DNA of 43,903 bases from an uncultured Psychromonas sp. (GTDB taxonomy: Bacteria > Pseudomonadota > Gammaproteobacteria > Enterobacterales > Psychromonadaceae). Shown piece by piece: positions 1 through 8,604 of this stretch. The notes under the pieces are model-generated. The model was not told the DNA's origin. It saw only the letters and a list, made by a program, of their open reading frames with translations, and did no database searches. How positions within the stretch are numbered: position 1 is the stretch's first letter; the number at the start of each line of letters is the position of its first letter. The translations under genes and the position numbers were made by a program. The stretch is from contig NZ_CANLFB010000031.1 of assembly GCF_947489755.1 (NCBI RefSeq), positions 1-43,903 on the forward strand, read 5' to 3'.

Positions 1-301
1 CCCAGACAGAGATAAAAAAAGAGGTAGATTGCAATATGGTTTGCACGCGGTTACCTCTTAATGTCCAACCTATGAATTAATATTAGTTAAATCAACATTA
101 ATAAAGTATATAATAGATAATTAATTTATACTTTAACTTAGTATTTAGGTTGACCCATTTTAACGTTAGATCGTTAATATTATTGACCTGTAGAGCTTTT
201 ATTTAACGTTTATTTGTTTGTTAACAAATTAATGAAACTTTTTAGTGAAAAATAAGTCAATTAGTTAATGATAAATGGTTGTTGTTAATTCGAGAGAGAA
301 A
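1..301. other. Intergenic region upstream of the SIMPL gene
   Basis: No gene is visible. Near the left edge AAGAGGTA (from about 18) and TACCTCTT (ending about 60) can pair across a loop of roughly 25 bases. This could be the end of a transcript from outside the window or chance. The rest is AT-rich and probably holds the promoter of the gene starting at 302; no promoter can be assigned firmly. Confidence 0.4.
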
Positions 302-991
302 ATGAAAATATTTAATGTTTTATTAGTGAGTTTTTTGTTTGTTGCTACACCATGGCTAAGTGCGAATAATTTACCAGACAAAGCACATGTATCAGTTTCA
401 GGTACTGCAAAAATTCAAGTAAAACCAGACACGGTGAGAATAGAGTTCCAATCAATTGCTGTAGAAAACGACAGTGATGATGCAAAGCGAGAAGTTGATA
501 AACAAGTACAACAAATTCTTTCTAAGTTACAAAAGGGTGGCTTTGACCAAGCATTATTAAAGCGATCTGATCTTCAAATGCGTCCTGAATATGAATATAT
601 TGAGAAAAAACGTACACCGGTCGGTGTTAAAGCAACCCGTAATTTAAGTTATCAATTGGGTGATGTGACTAAGGTAAATGAATTCTTACAAATTTTGGTT
701 AAGAGTGATATTTCGAATATTGGTCAAATTAACTATGCATTAAAAGAGCCTGTTCAATGGCAATTAAAAGCCCGTGATTTAGCAGTAAAAGACTCTATCA
801 ATAAAGCAAAAGGACTAGCTAAAAGTTATCATGCCTCTTTAGGTGAGGTGTATTCTATTCATTATCAAACTAATAATGCACAGCCTGTTTTAATGCGTAT
901 GGTTGAGAGTGACCAGATGGTGCCAAACTATCAAAATAATGAAATAACGATTACTGAAAAAGTGGACGCAGTATTTCTATTAGGCCATTAA
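302..991 (+). CDS. SIMPL-domain (DUF541, YggE-like) periplasmic protein
   Basis: The product begins with a typical signal peptide (MKIFNVLLVSFLFVATPWLSA) and continues with the SIMPL fold: VSVSGTAKIQVKPDTVRIEF near the start of the mature protein, then the region around LKRSDLQMRPEYEY and a C-terminal AKGLAKSYHASLGEVYSIHY stretch. It is about 229 residues, close to E. coli YggE (about 246). An in-frame ATG at 275 would add nine residues, but the ATG at 302 sits just after GAGAGA and begins a clean signal peptide, so I prefer it. YggE-family proteins are periplasmic and linked to lowered oxidative stress; the biochemical role is unclear. It converges with the decarboxylase gene, the two ends overlapping by four bases. 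Confidence 0.85.
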   Translation: MKIFNVLLVSFLFVATPWLSANNLPDKAHVSVSGTAKIQVKPDTVRIEFQSIAVENDSDDAKREVDKQVQQILSKLQKGGFDQALLKRSDLQMRPEYEYIEKKRTPVGVKATRNLSYQLGDVTKVNEFLQILVKSDISNIGQINYALKEPVQWQLKARDLAVKDSINKAKGLAKSYHASLGEVYSIHYQTNNAQPVLMRMVESDQMVPNYQNNEITITEKVDAVFLLGH

Positions 992-1797
992 AAAACACTG
1001 ATATTTAACTGTTTATTATCGGACTTGAAATGTAATTGCTTAAGATCATTAGGTAAAAAAAGCTGTTTTAAATAGCCAATGAAATCAGCACACTGCTCTA
1101 TAGAAAAGCTGGTTTCAATACTTAAATAAGTACTTAGCTGTTCAGGCGTTAGATGAATAGCTAAGTAATCTTCACCGCAAATCGCATTTAATGAATAGCC
1201 TTTTGGTTCAAAGCTAAAATGGTCGATTATTAAATCGTCAAAAAAGGCGTTTAGCTTTAACTTTTCTAGGATTTCGTGTTTATCTAACGTCTCCGTTTGT
1301 AACTGCGTCGCTAGCTGACCATTTAATCCATGCAGCATATAAATACTTTGTGTTGTAATATTCTTTTCTGATATTTCTCCAAACACAAACAAATCACCTT
1401 GGTAACCATCTCTCCAGTGCTGCTGTTGCCCTTTAAACTGTTTTTCTAGCAGTGAGCTGTCTTGCTGAAAGTTAGAGCTCTGTAGTTGTGGTTTAAGCGC
1501 TTGATGGCGTTGGAAAATAAGTGTGCTTATTTGTTGCTTAGTCAATTGTTGTTGAAGAAACAAAGCGGCTTTCACTAATTGCGTATTACCACAGGTGATC
1601 AATAACAATTTATCTTGCCAAACAAACAAGCTCGATTCTGATAACAAGTAAGCTTTGAGCTGGGTATTTTGAATGCTTGATAATATTTCAGCGCCGCAGT
1701 TTACAACTAACTGTTGCCAAAACTGATCATCAAAATCAAATAAGTTAAGGCTGTGAGTGCAGATTAATAAACGTTTTTCAGTTCCTTCGTAAAACAT
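988..1797 (-). CDS. S-adenosylmethionine decarboxylase proenzyme, eukaryotic type
   Basis: This enzyme makes decarboxylated AdoMet, the aminopropyl donor for spermidine. The sequence resembles eukaryotic AdoMetDC, not the short bacterial SpeD or SpeH types. The N-terminus FYEGTEK (residues 2-8) matches the human FFEGTEK segment. AYLLSESSLFV (49-59) matches the human processing site, making Ser55 the likely pyruvoyl precursor with cleavage after Glu54. Cys69 in ITCGNT lies 14 residues later, as human Cys82 follows Ser68. FEPKGYS (196-202) and AIHLTPE (213-219) carry counterparts of human Phe223, Ser229, His243 and Glu247. At 269 residues it is shorter than the human enzyme (334). No spermidine synthase gene is adjacent. 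The family call is secure; activity and origin by transfer are inferred. Confidence 0.88.
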   Translation of the reverse strand: MFYEGTEKRLLICTHSLNLFDFDDQFWQQLVVNCGAEILSSIQNTQLKAYLLSESSLFVWQDKLLLITCGNTQLVKAALFLQQQLTKQQISTLIFQRHQALKPQLQSSNFQQDSSLLEKQFKGQQQHWRDGYQGDLFVFGEISEKNITTQSIYMLHGLNGQLATQLQTETLDKHEILEKLKLNAFFDDLIIDHFSFEPKGYSLNAICGEDYLAIHLTPEQLSTYLSIETSFSIEQCADFIGYLKQLFLPNDLKQLHFKSDNKQLNISVF

Positions 1798-1957
1798 CTA
1801 ATTAACCTTTTTTGCTGCGTTAACCATAGGGTTAAATTGAAATTGGTAAGCCATTGTTTATCTGCATAAGAAAATGATGAGACGCGCAGTCTAACGTATT
1901 CTATGGCTTTGTTAAAATAGTTAAAGCACACGAGTTATTGCCTGCGTTTTATCTTGT
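1798..1957. other. Short intergenic region, nothing recognised
   Basis: This AT-rich spacer separates two minus-strand genes. It should contain the promoter of the AdoMet decarboxylase gene and the end of the phospholipase-D gene. I see no strong hairpin. Confidence 0.3.
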
Positions 1958-3535
1958 TTATAAAATACTTTTAGGCACCACTATGCGAGACTTAACTTTT
2001 AAGCGTTTAGTTAAATCCACTTGATGGTCAGGGTTCCAATCTAGTGTCACTTCCCAAGCATTCTCTGGCTGCATTTCAACGACCATCGCCCCTTTCACTT
2101 TCTTCGCAATCGCTATTGAAGGGATAACGACGACACTTTCTGTATTTAAATTAGCGCTACGGGGATCTAAGTTAAAGGTGCCAATCACCGTTAAATTATC
2201 ATCAATCACCATTGATTTAGCATGTAAACCAAATATAGGCGCCTGTTCTAATTGTATGGACATCTCTTGCGACATTACTTTTTGTCTTATTTGGGCATCA
2301 GGTTTAAATTCATAAATGTTAACGCCTGTTTTCAATAATGCATCACGATCTCTTTGGTAGCCACTAAACGCCTCTAAGTTATCGTTTGAAGCGAGGCTAT
2401 TGGTTAGTATTTTTATCTCAACACCGTTGTCGACCAATGTCTTGAAAATATCTCTACTTAAGTCTGTCGTTATTAAGTAAGGTGTCTGAATGACGACCGA
2501 TTTCTTTGCTTGTTTAAGTAGAGTAATTAAACGCTCGGTCGTAATACCGCTCCCGCCTAAAAACACTGTTCCATCGTTCTTGCCTGGCGCATCTGAAACG
2601 TATTCAATATTATCTAACCAATGCACATCACCATCATCAACTGCTTTTTTAAAGGCGACTGGCATTGCTTCTATTTGTGCTCTAACTTCAGGTAGAAAGT
2701 TTTTGGGGTTACAAGCGTACTGATGGAGCTTTTGAAAGTTAGGGGCTTGTTTTTGGAGTGTTTCTTCAGTTGCTTTATCTGCTAATAAATTGGTAACAGG
2801 GACACTTAAACTATGTTGCCAAAATTCATTAAATGATTGCTCAATATTATTAGCTGTTGGGCCTATTAATAATGTGTCTCTGTCCCTGAAATTATATTCA
2901 TGGTCATAACCAAAATACTCATCTGCAACATTCCGTCCGCCTGTTATGGAAACGGCACTATCAACAGTGAAGGTTTTATTATGCATACGTTGGTTAAAAG
3001 CATGAAAATCAGTCACTAAGTTAGTGAGTTTTTGTACAATATTTTTACCCGTGTTGACGAGGGGATTATAGATTTTAATCGCAATGTTTGGATGCGCATT
3101 AAGTGTTAACAGTTCATCACCTTTAGCATCTAGCATTATGTCATCCACTAAAATTCGTACTTTAACACCTCGGTCGGCAGCTCTAACTAAATAATCAATC
3201 GCCAATAAACCAATGTTGTCCGTAGAAAATATAAAATATTGCACATCAATTTTTTTCTCTGCATGTTCACTTAACCAAGCTCGTGTGAACATCGCCTCTG
3301 TACCTTGTTCTAAGACATAAACGCCGGTTTTTCCATCTTTGATATAGTGAGAGTAGGGCGCGAGCTGCTCAGTTATTGTAGTGCTCTTCTGGAAGCTAAT
3401 ATCTTTACAGTAATCTTGGTTATCATCAGAAAACCTTTCTGGCGCAGGCGTACATGCGGAAAGTAATAATAGACAGAGTGTTAAACTGACTATTTTAAGA
3501 GTATTAATATTGCAATGTTGTGTTAACTGATTCAA
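1958..3535 (-). CDS. Phospholipase-D family lipoprotein, cardiolipin synthase C-like
   Basis: Two HKD phosphodiesterase motifs are present. Counted from the longest frame (ATG at 3616), the first is H212-x-K214-x4-D219 followed by GGRN; the second is H465-x-K467-x4-D472 followed by GTFNLDPRS. This two-HKD layout and length resemble E. coli ClsC (YmdC), which makes cardiolipin from phosphatidylglycerol and phosphatidylethanolamine. A lipobox LLSAC (Cys55) after a hydrophobic stretch predicts a lipid-anchored envelope protein. The start is uncertain. ATGs at 3616 and 3562 give overlong signal peptides and lack a ribosome site. A TTG at 3535 follows AAGGA at six bases and puts the lipobox cysteine at residue 28, so I use it. 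No ymdB-like partner is adjacent. Confidence 0.8.
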   Translation of the reverse strand: MNQLTQHCNINTLKIVSLTLCLLLLSACTPAPERFSDDNQDYCKDISFQKSTTITEQLAPYSHYIKDGKTGVYVLEQGTEAMFTRAWLSEHAEKKIDVQYFIFSTDNIGLLAIDYLVRAADRGVKVRILVDDIMLDAKGDELLTLNAHPNIAIKIYNPLVNTGKNIVQKLTNLVTDFHAFNQRMHNKTFTVDSAVSITGGRNVADEYFGYDHEYNFRDRDTLLIGPTANNIEQSFNEFWQHSLSVPVTNLLADKATEETLQKQAPNFQKLHQYACNPKNFLPEVRAQIEAMPVAFKKAVDDGDVHWLDNIEYVSDAPGKNDGTVFLGGSGITTERLITLLKQAKKSVVIQTPYLITTDLSRDIFKTLVDNGVEIKILTNSLASNDNLEAFSGYQRDRDALLKTGVNIYEFKPDAQIRQKVMSQEMSIQLEQAPIFGLHAKSMVIDDNLTVIGTFNLDPRSANLNTESVVVIPSIAIAKKVKGAMVVEMQPENAWEVTLDWNPDHQVDLTKRLKVKSRIVVPKSIL

Positions 3536-3865
3536 TTGCTTTCCTTGCTCGATGATAATCATAATGTATTTGATAAGGCTGATATAAATCTCGTTAGTTG
3601 CCAATATAAATGACAAATAAATACACTAACCGTTTCTTATTCAGAATTGAAATAATAACAAAACTAACGCCTGGCGATCGACTTTTATTCATGAACTCAA
3701 ATTATCTATTGTTATCACTTTAATTTTTAATCATTTCACTGCTTTGTTGATGTCGCAGGGGAAACCCATTATAGGCGATTCACCTGCGATTTTAAGTGAC
3801 AAGGGAGATCAAAAGCTTTTCATTTAGAGACAAAAAATCTTAGTAGAAAATGAATAAAGCTTTAA

Positions 3866-4375
3866 ATGATGGCGTTTCGTCTCGCTGGTTTTCAATAAAG
3901 AGCTAACCAATAACATTTCCGTATGGATACAAAAAAGCCACAATTAAATTAATAATTGTGACTTGAATGATGGTGCTTGGTCTCGCTGACTTTCAACAAA
4001 GAGTTAAACCAAGGACATTTCTGTATGGATACAAAAAAGCCACAACTAAATTAATCATTGTGCCTTAAATGATGGTGCTTGGTCTCGCTTACTTTCAACA
4101 AAAAGTTAAACCAAGGACTTTCCGTGCAGATACAAAAAAGCCGCTAAAGTTTTCACTTTAACGGCTTGAATGATAGTGCTTGGTCTCGCTGACTTTCAAC
4201 AAAGAGTTAAACCAAGGACTTTCCGTGCAGATACAAAAAAGCCCATAGTAATAAATTACTATGGGCTTGAATGATGGAGTTTCGTCTCGCTGATTTTAAA
4301 CAAAGAGTTAAACCAAGGACTTTCCGTGCAGATACAAAAAAGCCACAATTAAATTAATAATTGTGGCTTGAATGA
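3866..4375 (-). repeat. Tandem array of terminators and tRNA-Phe 3'-end remnants
   Basis: Downstream of the tRNA cluster (minus strand), a unit of about 100 bp recurs five to six times. Each has a tRNA-Phe-like tail ending GCACCA and then a hairpin with a T-run. Hairpins lie near 3931-3964, 4033-4066, 4134-4167, 4235-4267 and 4335-4369. Stems differ but still pair: GCCACAATT, GCCGCTAAAGT and GCCCATAGTAA forms. The tails keep GTCCTTGGTT and GAGACCAAGCACCA but carry about 15 extra bases in the T-arm and lack the 5' half, so they are not functional tRNAs. The arrangement recalls the repeats with tRNA 3'-ends after E. coli tyrT. Confidence 0.8.
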
Positions 4376-4451
4376 TGGTGCTTCGTCTCGGAATTGAACC
4401 AAGGACACGAGGATTTTCAATCCTCTGCTCTACCGACTGAGCTAACGAAGC
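4376..4451 (-). tRNA. tRNA-Phe (GAA), second copy
   Basis: Read on the minus strand, this 76-base cloverleaf starts GCTTCGTTAGCTCAG, has anticodon stem-loop AGGATTGAAAATCCT with GAA anticodon, T-arm TTGGTTCAATTCCGA and an encoded 3' CCA. It is identical to the copy at 4647-4722. It is the last intact tRNA of the cluster and runs straight into the terminator array. Confidence 0.97.
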
Positions 4452-4510
4452 AAAACTTCTTATTTATCAACTTAGTTAATAAATTTTATCATCTTACGAT
4501 GATTTGTAAA

Positions 4511-4586
<76 letters not shown>

Positions 4587-4646
4587 ACATAAACCGTTCT
4601 GAGCTTTCGCTCTTGTTTTACCGAATAATCAGTAAAAACTAAATAA

Positions 4647-4722
4647 TGGTGCTTCGTCTCGGAATTGAACCAAGGACACGAGGATTTTCAATCCTCTGCT
4701 CTACCGACTGAGCTAACGAAGC
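4647..4722 (-). tRNA. tRNA-Phe (GAA), first copy
   Basis: This has the same sequence as the tRNA at 4376-4451, with GAA anticodon and encoded CCA. It is promoter-proximal in the Phe-Thr-Phe cluster. The identity of the two copies suggests recent duplication or gene conversion. Confidence 0.97.
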
Positions 4723-4756
4723 ATTTTGTTTTTGCTTTTAAATTCAGACTGAAACT

Positions 4757-4777
4757 AATCAACTGAGCTAACTAAGC
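4757..4777 (-). other. tRNA 5'-end remnant upstream of the tRNA cluster
   Basis: The plus strand carries CAACTGAGCTAACTAAGCA, nearly the complement of the tRNA-Phe 5' end (GCTTCGTTAGCTCAGT) with one change in the acceptor stem. No anticodon or T-arm follows. It is probably a scar of an earlier tRNA copy lost by recombination. Confidence 0.55.
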
Positions 4778-4910
4778 AGGAACGAGGCGTATTAAATAGA
4801 TTTTAGAGTCTATCGTCAACCTATTTTTACAGATTTATTCAGTTTTTAACGTGTTTGCTTGTGCTTTGAACGTTAAATGCTTTAAATCTGAACACCTCGT
4901 TTAAATTTAG

Positions 4911-5180
4911 TTAATCTTTAGGTGTGAAGCCTTCAATCTCTACATTTTTATCTTCAAACAAATAACCGATCATAGCTTCTTGAATAAGCGTACGATCTTC
5001 AGCTTTCATTAGATTTAATTTCTTCTCATTAATCAGCATTGTTTGTTTATGCTGCCATTTTGTCCATGCTTCTTGGCTAATGTTATCAAAAATACGTTTG
5101 CCCGTTTCACCTGGAATTAATTGAAATGCTAAACCTGGCGCTTCTTTTTTTAAATAAGTACAAAATACAGTACGAGACAT
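4911..5180 (-). CDS. yggX: Probable Fe(2+)-trafficking protein YggX
   Basis: The 89-residue product starts [20 protein letters not shown] and carries the family's [13 protein letters not shown] segment and C-terminal region with [10 protein letters not shown], the size and sequence of E. coli YggX (91 residues). Family members protect iron-sulfur clusters from oxidants and are proposed to move iron in the cytoplasm. Cys7, the family's conserved cysteine, is present. It lies three bases after mutY on the same strand, the widespread mutY-yggX operon, which fits since MutY contains a [4Fe-4S] cluster. Confidence 0.96.
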   Translation of the reverse strand: MSRTVFCTYLKKEAPGLAFQLIPGETGKRIFDNISQEAWTKWQHKQTMLINEKKLNLMKAEDRTLIQEAMIGYLFEDKNVEIEGFTPKD

Positions 5181-5183
5181 TAT

Positions 5184-6248
5184 TTATTCCTTGTGGGTGA
5201 TTTTAGTAACGGTGTTTAATATTTTTTTCGTCGCCGCCGCTAATCCAACTTTTTGTGGTTGTTGTAAGTTATACCAAAGCTGACCATTATGTTCCATAAT
5301 TTGTTCAGTTTCTTGTTGGCTAAATTCAACTAATATTGGCGATATATCAAAATGATAGTGGCTAAATGTATGACGGAAAGTCGCAAGCTCTGTTGCTTGA
5401 TAATCAGTAATTCCGATTGCTTCTAAGCTCTTTAAGGCTGACTCATTATCGATAAATTCAGGGAAGCACCAAAGGCCACCCCAAATCCCTGTCGGAGGAC
5501 GTTGAATAAGCTGTATAGACTGCTGTTTATTTCTTAATACCAACATCACTGCCGTTTTTGTAGGGATTTTTTTCTTAGACTTAGGGGTTGGATATGCCGT
5601 CATGCAATCATCAGCTAATGCTAAACAATCAGTGGAGACAGGGCACTGGTCGCATTTAGGTTTACTGCGAGTGCAAATCATTGCCCCCATATCCATCATC
5701 GCTTGGTTAAATATTTTTGTGTCTTTTTTAGGCGTGAGTTTATCGGCTAATGTCCACAGTTGATTTTCAACTTTCTTTTCACCTGTCCAACCTTCAATTT
5801 TTTGATGGCGAGTTAATACACGTTTAACGTTACCATCTAAAATTGAAAAGTGTTTATTAAGCGTTAACGATAATACCGCGCCAGCAGTAGAGCGGCCGAT
5901 ACCTGGCAAGGCAATCACATCATCAAATTCTTCAGGGAACTTTCCATCAAACTGATCGCGAACAATTTGCGCTGCTTTATGTAAGTTACGAGCGCGAGCG
6001 TAATAACCTAAACCTGTCCAATGATGTAATACTTCATCGATAGGGGCATTCGCTAAATATGAAATAGAAGGAAATGAGCGCATGAATTTATTAAAATAAG
6101 GGATCACGGTCGCCACTTGAGTCTGTTGTAACATGACTTCACTAACCCATGTTTTGTACAAACTTTTATCTAACTGCCATGGTAAGGTTTTACGGCCATG
6201 TTGTTGGTGCCAATCATTGATTCTTTGGCTAAAATGCAACTCACTCAC
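5184..6248 (-). CDS. mutY: A/G-specific adenine DNA glycosylase MutY
   Basis: MutY removes adenine mispaired with 8-oxoguanine. Visible are the N-terminal GRKTLPWQ, the catalytic-core segment [17 protein letters not shown], helix-hairpin-helix [14 protein letters not shown], the catalytic aspartate in [10 protein letters not shown], the cluster motif C-x6-C-x2-C-x5-C ([17 protein letters not shown]), and a C-terminal NUDIX-like domain with [16 protein letters not shown]. The frame opens at an ATG at 6299, but GTG at 6248 follows GAAGAG and gives 354 residues, close to E. coli MutY (350), starting just before the conserved region. It is divergent from trmB and translated just ahead of yggX. 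Confidence 0.95.
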   Translation of the reverse strand: MSELHFSQRINDWHQQHGRKTLPWQLDKSLYKTWVSEVMLQQTQVATVIPYFNKFMRSFPSISYLANAPIDEVLHHWTGLGYYARARNLHKAAQIVRDQFDGKFPEEFDDVIALPGIGRSTAGAVLSLTLNKHFSILDGNVKRVLTRHQKIEGWTGEKKVENQLWTLADKLTPKKDTKIFNQAMMDMGAMICTRSKPKCDQCPVSTDCLALADDCMTAYPTPKSKKKIPTKTAVMLVLRNKQQSIQLIQRPPTGIWGGLWCFPEFIDNESALKSLEAIGITDYQATELATFRHTFSHYHFDISPILVEFSQQETEQIMEHNGQLWYNLQQPQKVGLAAATKKILNTVTKITHKE

Positions 6249-6373
6249 TAGAAACTCTTCTATAATAAAAGGGCTGGACAGTTTAGCAGAGTTGCACAAT
6301 TAATATAACATTGCATAATGCACTGCTAATTAGCCCAATTACAGTTATAGCCGATCAATTTAAAGGTAAAAAA

Positions 6374-7120
6374 ATGACAGAGCATGACCAGTCTGCGACA
6401 GATAATGGAACAGAAGAAAACAACATTGAAAACACGAAAGAGAAATATATTCGTAGAATTCGTTCTTTTGTTAAACGTGAAGGGCGCATGACTAAACGTC
6501 AGCAAACTGCAATTGATGATCTATGGCCAACAATGGGCGTTGATTACCAAGAAAAACAAATCGATTTTAGTGAGTTATTTGGTAATGATAACCCTGTGGT
6601 ATTAGAAATTGGTTTTGGTATGGGCAAGTCATTAATTGAAATGGCACAAAGTGCACCAGAGAAAAATTTCTTAGGCATTGAAGTACATGGTCCAGGTGTT
6701 GGTGCTTGTTTAGCGGATGCTGGTGAAGCCGGCGTAACTAACTTACGTGTAATGAACCATGATGCGGTTGAAGTATTAGAATTCATGATCCCAGATAAAA
6801 GCTTATCTACATTCCAATTATATTTCCCGGATCCGTGGCATAAAGCGCGTCATCATAAACGTCGTATTGTACAACCAGCTTTTATTGAAAATATGCGTCC
6901 TAAATTAGCGATTGGTGGTGTTATCCACATGGCGACAGATTGGGAAAACTACGCAGAACACATGTTAGAAGTGTTAAAAGCAGCAACAAACTTTAAAAAT
7001 GCCAGCTCTGAAGGTGACTATGCACCTCGTCCTGATTGGCGCCCACTGACTAAATTCGAGTCTCGTGGCCACCGTTTAGGTCATGGCGTATGGGATTTAC
7101 TGTTTGAGCGTGTTAGCTAA
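6374..7120 (+). CDS. trmB: tRNA (guanine-N7-)-methyltransferase TrmB
   Basis: TrmB methylates G46 in the variable loop of tRNAs using AdoMet. Signature segments are [18 protein letters not shown], the AdoMet site [42 protein letters not shown], the catalytic [20 protein letters not shown] and the C-terminal [19 protein letters not shown] 6374 follows AAAGG and gives 248 residues, near the E. coli length of 239; the upstream ATG at 6311 lacks a ribosome site. It is divergent from mutY, with a strong terminator downstream. Confidence 0.97.
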   Translation: MTEHDQSATDNGTEENNIENTKEKYIRRIRSFVKREGRMTKRQQTAIDDLWPTMGVDYQEKQIDFSELFGNDNPVVLEIGFGMGKSLIEMAQSAPEKNFLGIEVHGPGVGACLADAGEAGVTNLRVMNHDAVEVLEFMIPDKSLSTFQLYFPDPWHKARHHKRRIVQPAFIENMRPKLAIGGVIHMATDWENYAEHMLEVLKAATNFKNASSEGDYAPRPDWRPLTKFESRGHRLGHGVWDLLFERVS

Positions 7121-7179
7121 GCTATACATTAAAGTAATACCTATTTTAATTCAGCGTCTACCTAAAAGTTGACAAGTTA

Positions 7180-7216
7180 AGCGAGTATTGTTCATTATCA
7201 ATGCTCGCTTTTTTTA
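7180..7216 (+). terminator. Rho-independent terminator after trmB
   Basis: AGCGAGTATTG and CAATGCTCGCT form a stem around a short AT loop, followed by seven T residues. It lies about 60 bases after the trmB stop codon. Confidence 0.88.
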
Positions 7217-7240
7217 TTGTTTACTTTTAGGTTGTTGAAA

Positions 7241-7834
7241 ATGACGATGAATCATCATATTGAAAACCCGTTAATTTGGCCCTTGTTAACGTTAATTAAA
7301 GAGGCTCAAGAACGTTGTCAAATTCATCATTTAGCAACCGAGTTACAAAAGAAAGGGTTACTAAACGATTTAGATAATGACCCGAATAAAAACTTATTCA
7401 AAAGAAATTTCTTGTTGATGAATGCTTTATATCAACTGCAAGAAATGCTATTACCTGCACAATGGTTGCAAGTTGAAATAATGAACATCCAGCTACTTGA
7501 TCATCCCCCTACTAATATCGCTATTGTATTAGATAAAGAAAGTGCATTACGTCATTATTATTTAGATTGGCAGAATTTTGAAACAAACACTGATGAGATA
7601 GAAGCTATGTTGACTGGCTTTTGGGAGCGTTATCATCAAACCATTACTCCCTCTATCAACTCAATTGATAAAGCGAATGCATTTAAGATATTTGGATTAA
7701 ATCATGATGCCTCATCGCAACAGATACGCCAACAATGGCGACGATTAGCGCTTGAATTACATCCTGATAGAACGAGCGGAAACAAAGAAAAGTTCCTGAA
7801 AGCTTGTGAAGCATGGCAAGTGTTAAAAGAATAG
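7241..7834 (+). CDS. DnaJ-related protein with C-terminal J domain
   Basis: The last 55 residues form a J domain: NAFKIFGLNHDASSQQIRQQWRRLALELHPDRTSG, with the HPD tripeptide needed to stimulate DnaK ATPase. The N-terminal part (NPLIWPLLTLIKEA, then KRNFLLMNALYQLQEML) resembles the DNAJ_related family of gammaproteobacteria. No membrane segment, zinc finger or G/F region is present, so this is a cytoplasmic specialised cochaperone with unknown client, not DnaJ itself. The frame opens at 7217, but ATG 7241 is the first start without a stray leader; the following ATG at 7247 is also possible. Confidence 0.85.
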   Translation: MTMNHHIENPLIWPLLTLIKEAQERCQIHHLATELQKKGLLNDLDNDPNKNLFKRNFLLMNALYQLQEMLLPAQWLQVEIMNIQLLDHPPTNIAIVLDKESALRHYYLDWQNFETNTDEIEAMLTGFWERYHQTITPSINSIDKANAFKIFGLNHDASSQQIRQQWRRLALELHPDRTSGNKEKFLKACEAWQVLKE

Positions 7835-8604
7835 TTTAGTTAGGCATTGCCGTAAGTAATCACTTAGCTTAAGAAGCTGTGCTTGAGATATCGTTAACTG
7901 CTAATTTTTTGAAATAACGAGTTCCATTCCACATACTGGATAAGTGAAAGGGTGAACATCGTTGTTGTGTAAAGCTCTATTTAACCATAACAAGCGTATT
8001 GATTGTTTGTAACTAATTTTATTGCTGCTCTTTTTATTACTACTTTTTATCAAAAGGTAGCTGCTTAATATTTTTCACTTATTTTTAAAACTTCCTTTTT
8101 TTTTGCACAATTTGGGGTTTTCTTAGTGCTATGCTTTGCGTCTGTATAATTCGAGCTAATAAGTTTTAATCGTTAGCATTTCCATAGAATGCTTCATATC
8201 AAACTATCTATACAATAAGCAAAATGACAATGAGTTTCATCACCAAAACTTATTCACTTATTACGATTGCGATGACCGTATATGAGCATAAGCTTTTCCT
8301 TTTATTATTAGATTAGTGGTTTACTCGATATGGTAAAGGTATCTGTATTACCTGAGCGAGAGAAACATTTTATTTAATAAAGATTCAGTTAAGCTCAAAG
8401 AATATGCATAAAGAAGTAAACAATAGCAATCAGCTATTAACCGAGAGGAGGATTAAACTTAATAAGTTCGTTTTTACTAACATAAGCTTTATTAATAACG
8501 ACTTATTGATTGATTAAAGGTAATTAAATGTGTCATTTGTCATGATGAGTTAGACTCTTTTATCATCCTTATATTAAACATCACATACAACGAGTAATAC
8601 TACT
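7835..8604. other. Long intergenic region before the protease gene
   Basis: About 770 bases with no credible gene on either strand. It is AT-rich with short runs of T and A. A strong ribosome-site-like GAGAGGAGG at about 8441-8449 has no start codon at a suitable distance. The region just before 8605 presumably holds the protease promoter. Confidence 0.5.

Noticed and set aside
3866..4375. Additional functional tRNA-Phe genes
   Set aside because: The units keep only the 3' tail with an enlarged T-arm; there is no D-arm or anticodon arm.
8527..8545. Pho box upstream of the protease (TGTCATTTGTCAT)
   Set aside because: The two TGTCAT units are only seven to eight bases apart, not eleven, and the gene has no expected phosphate link.
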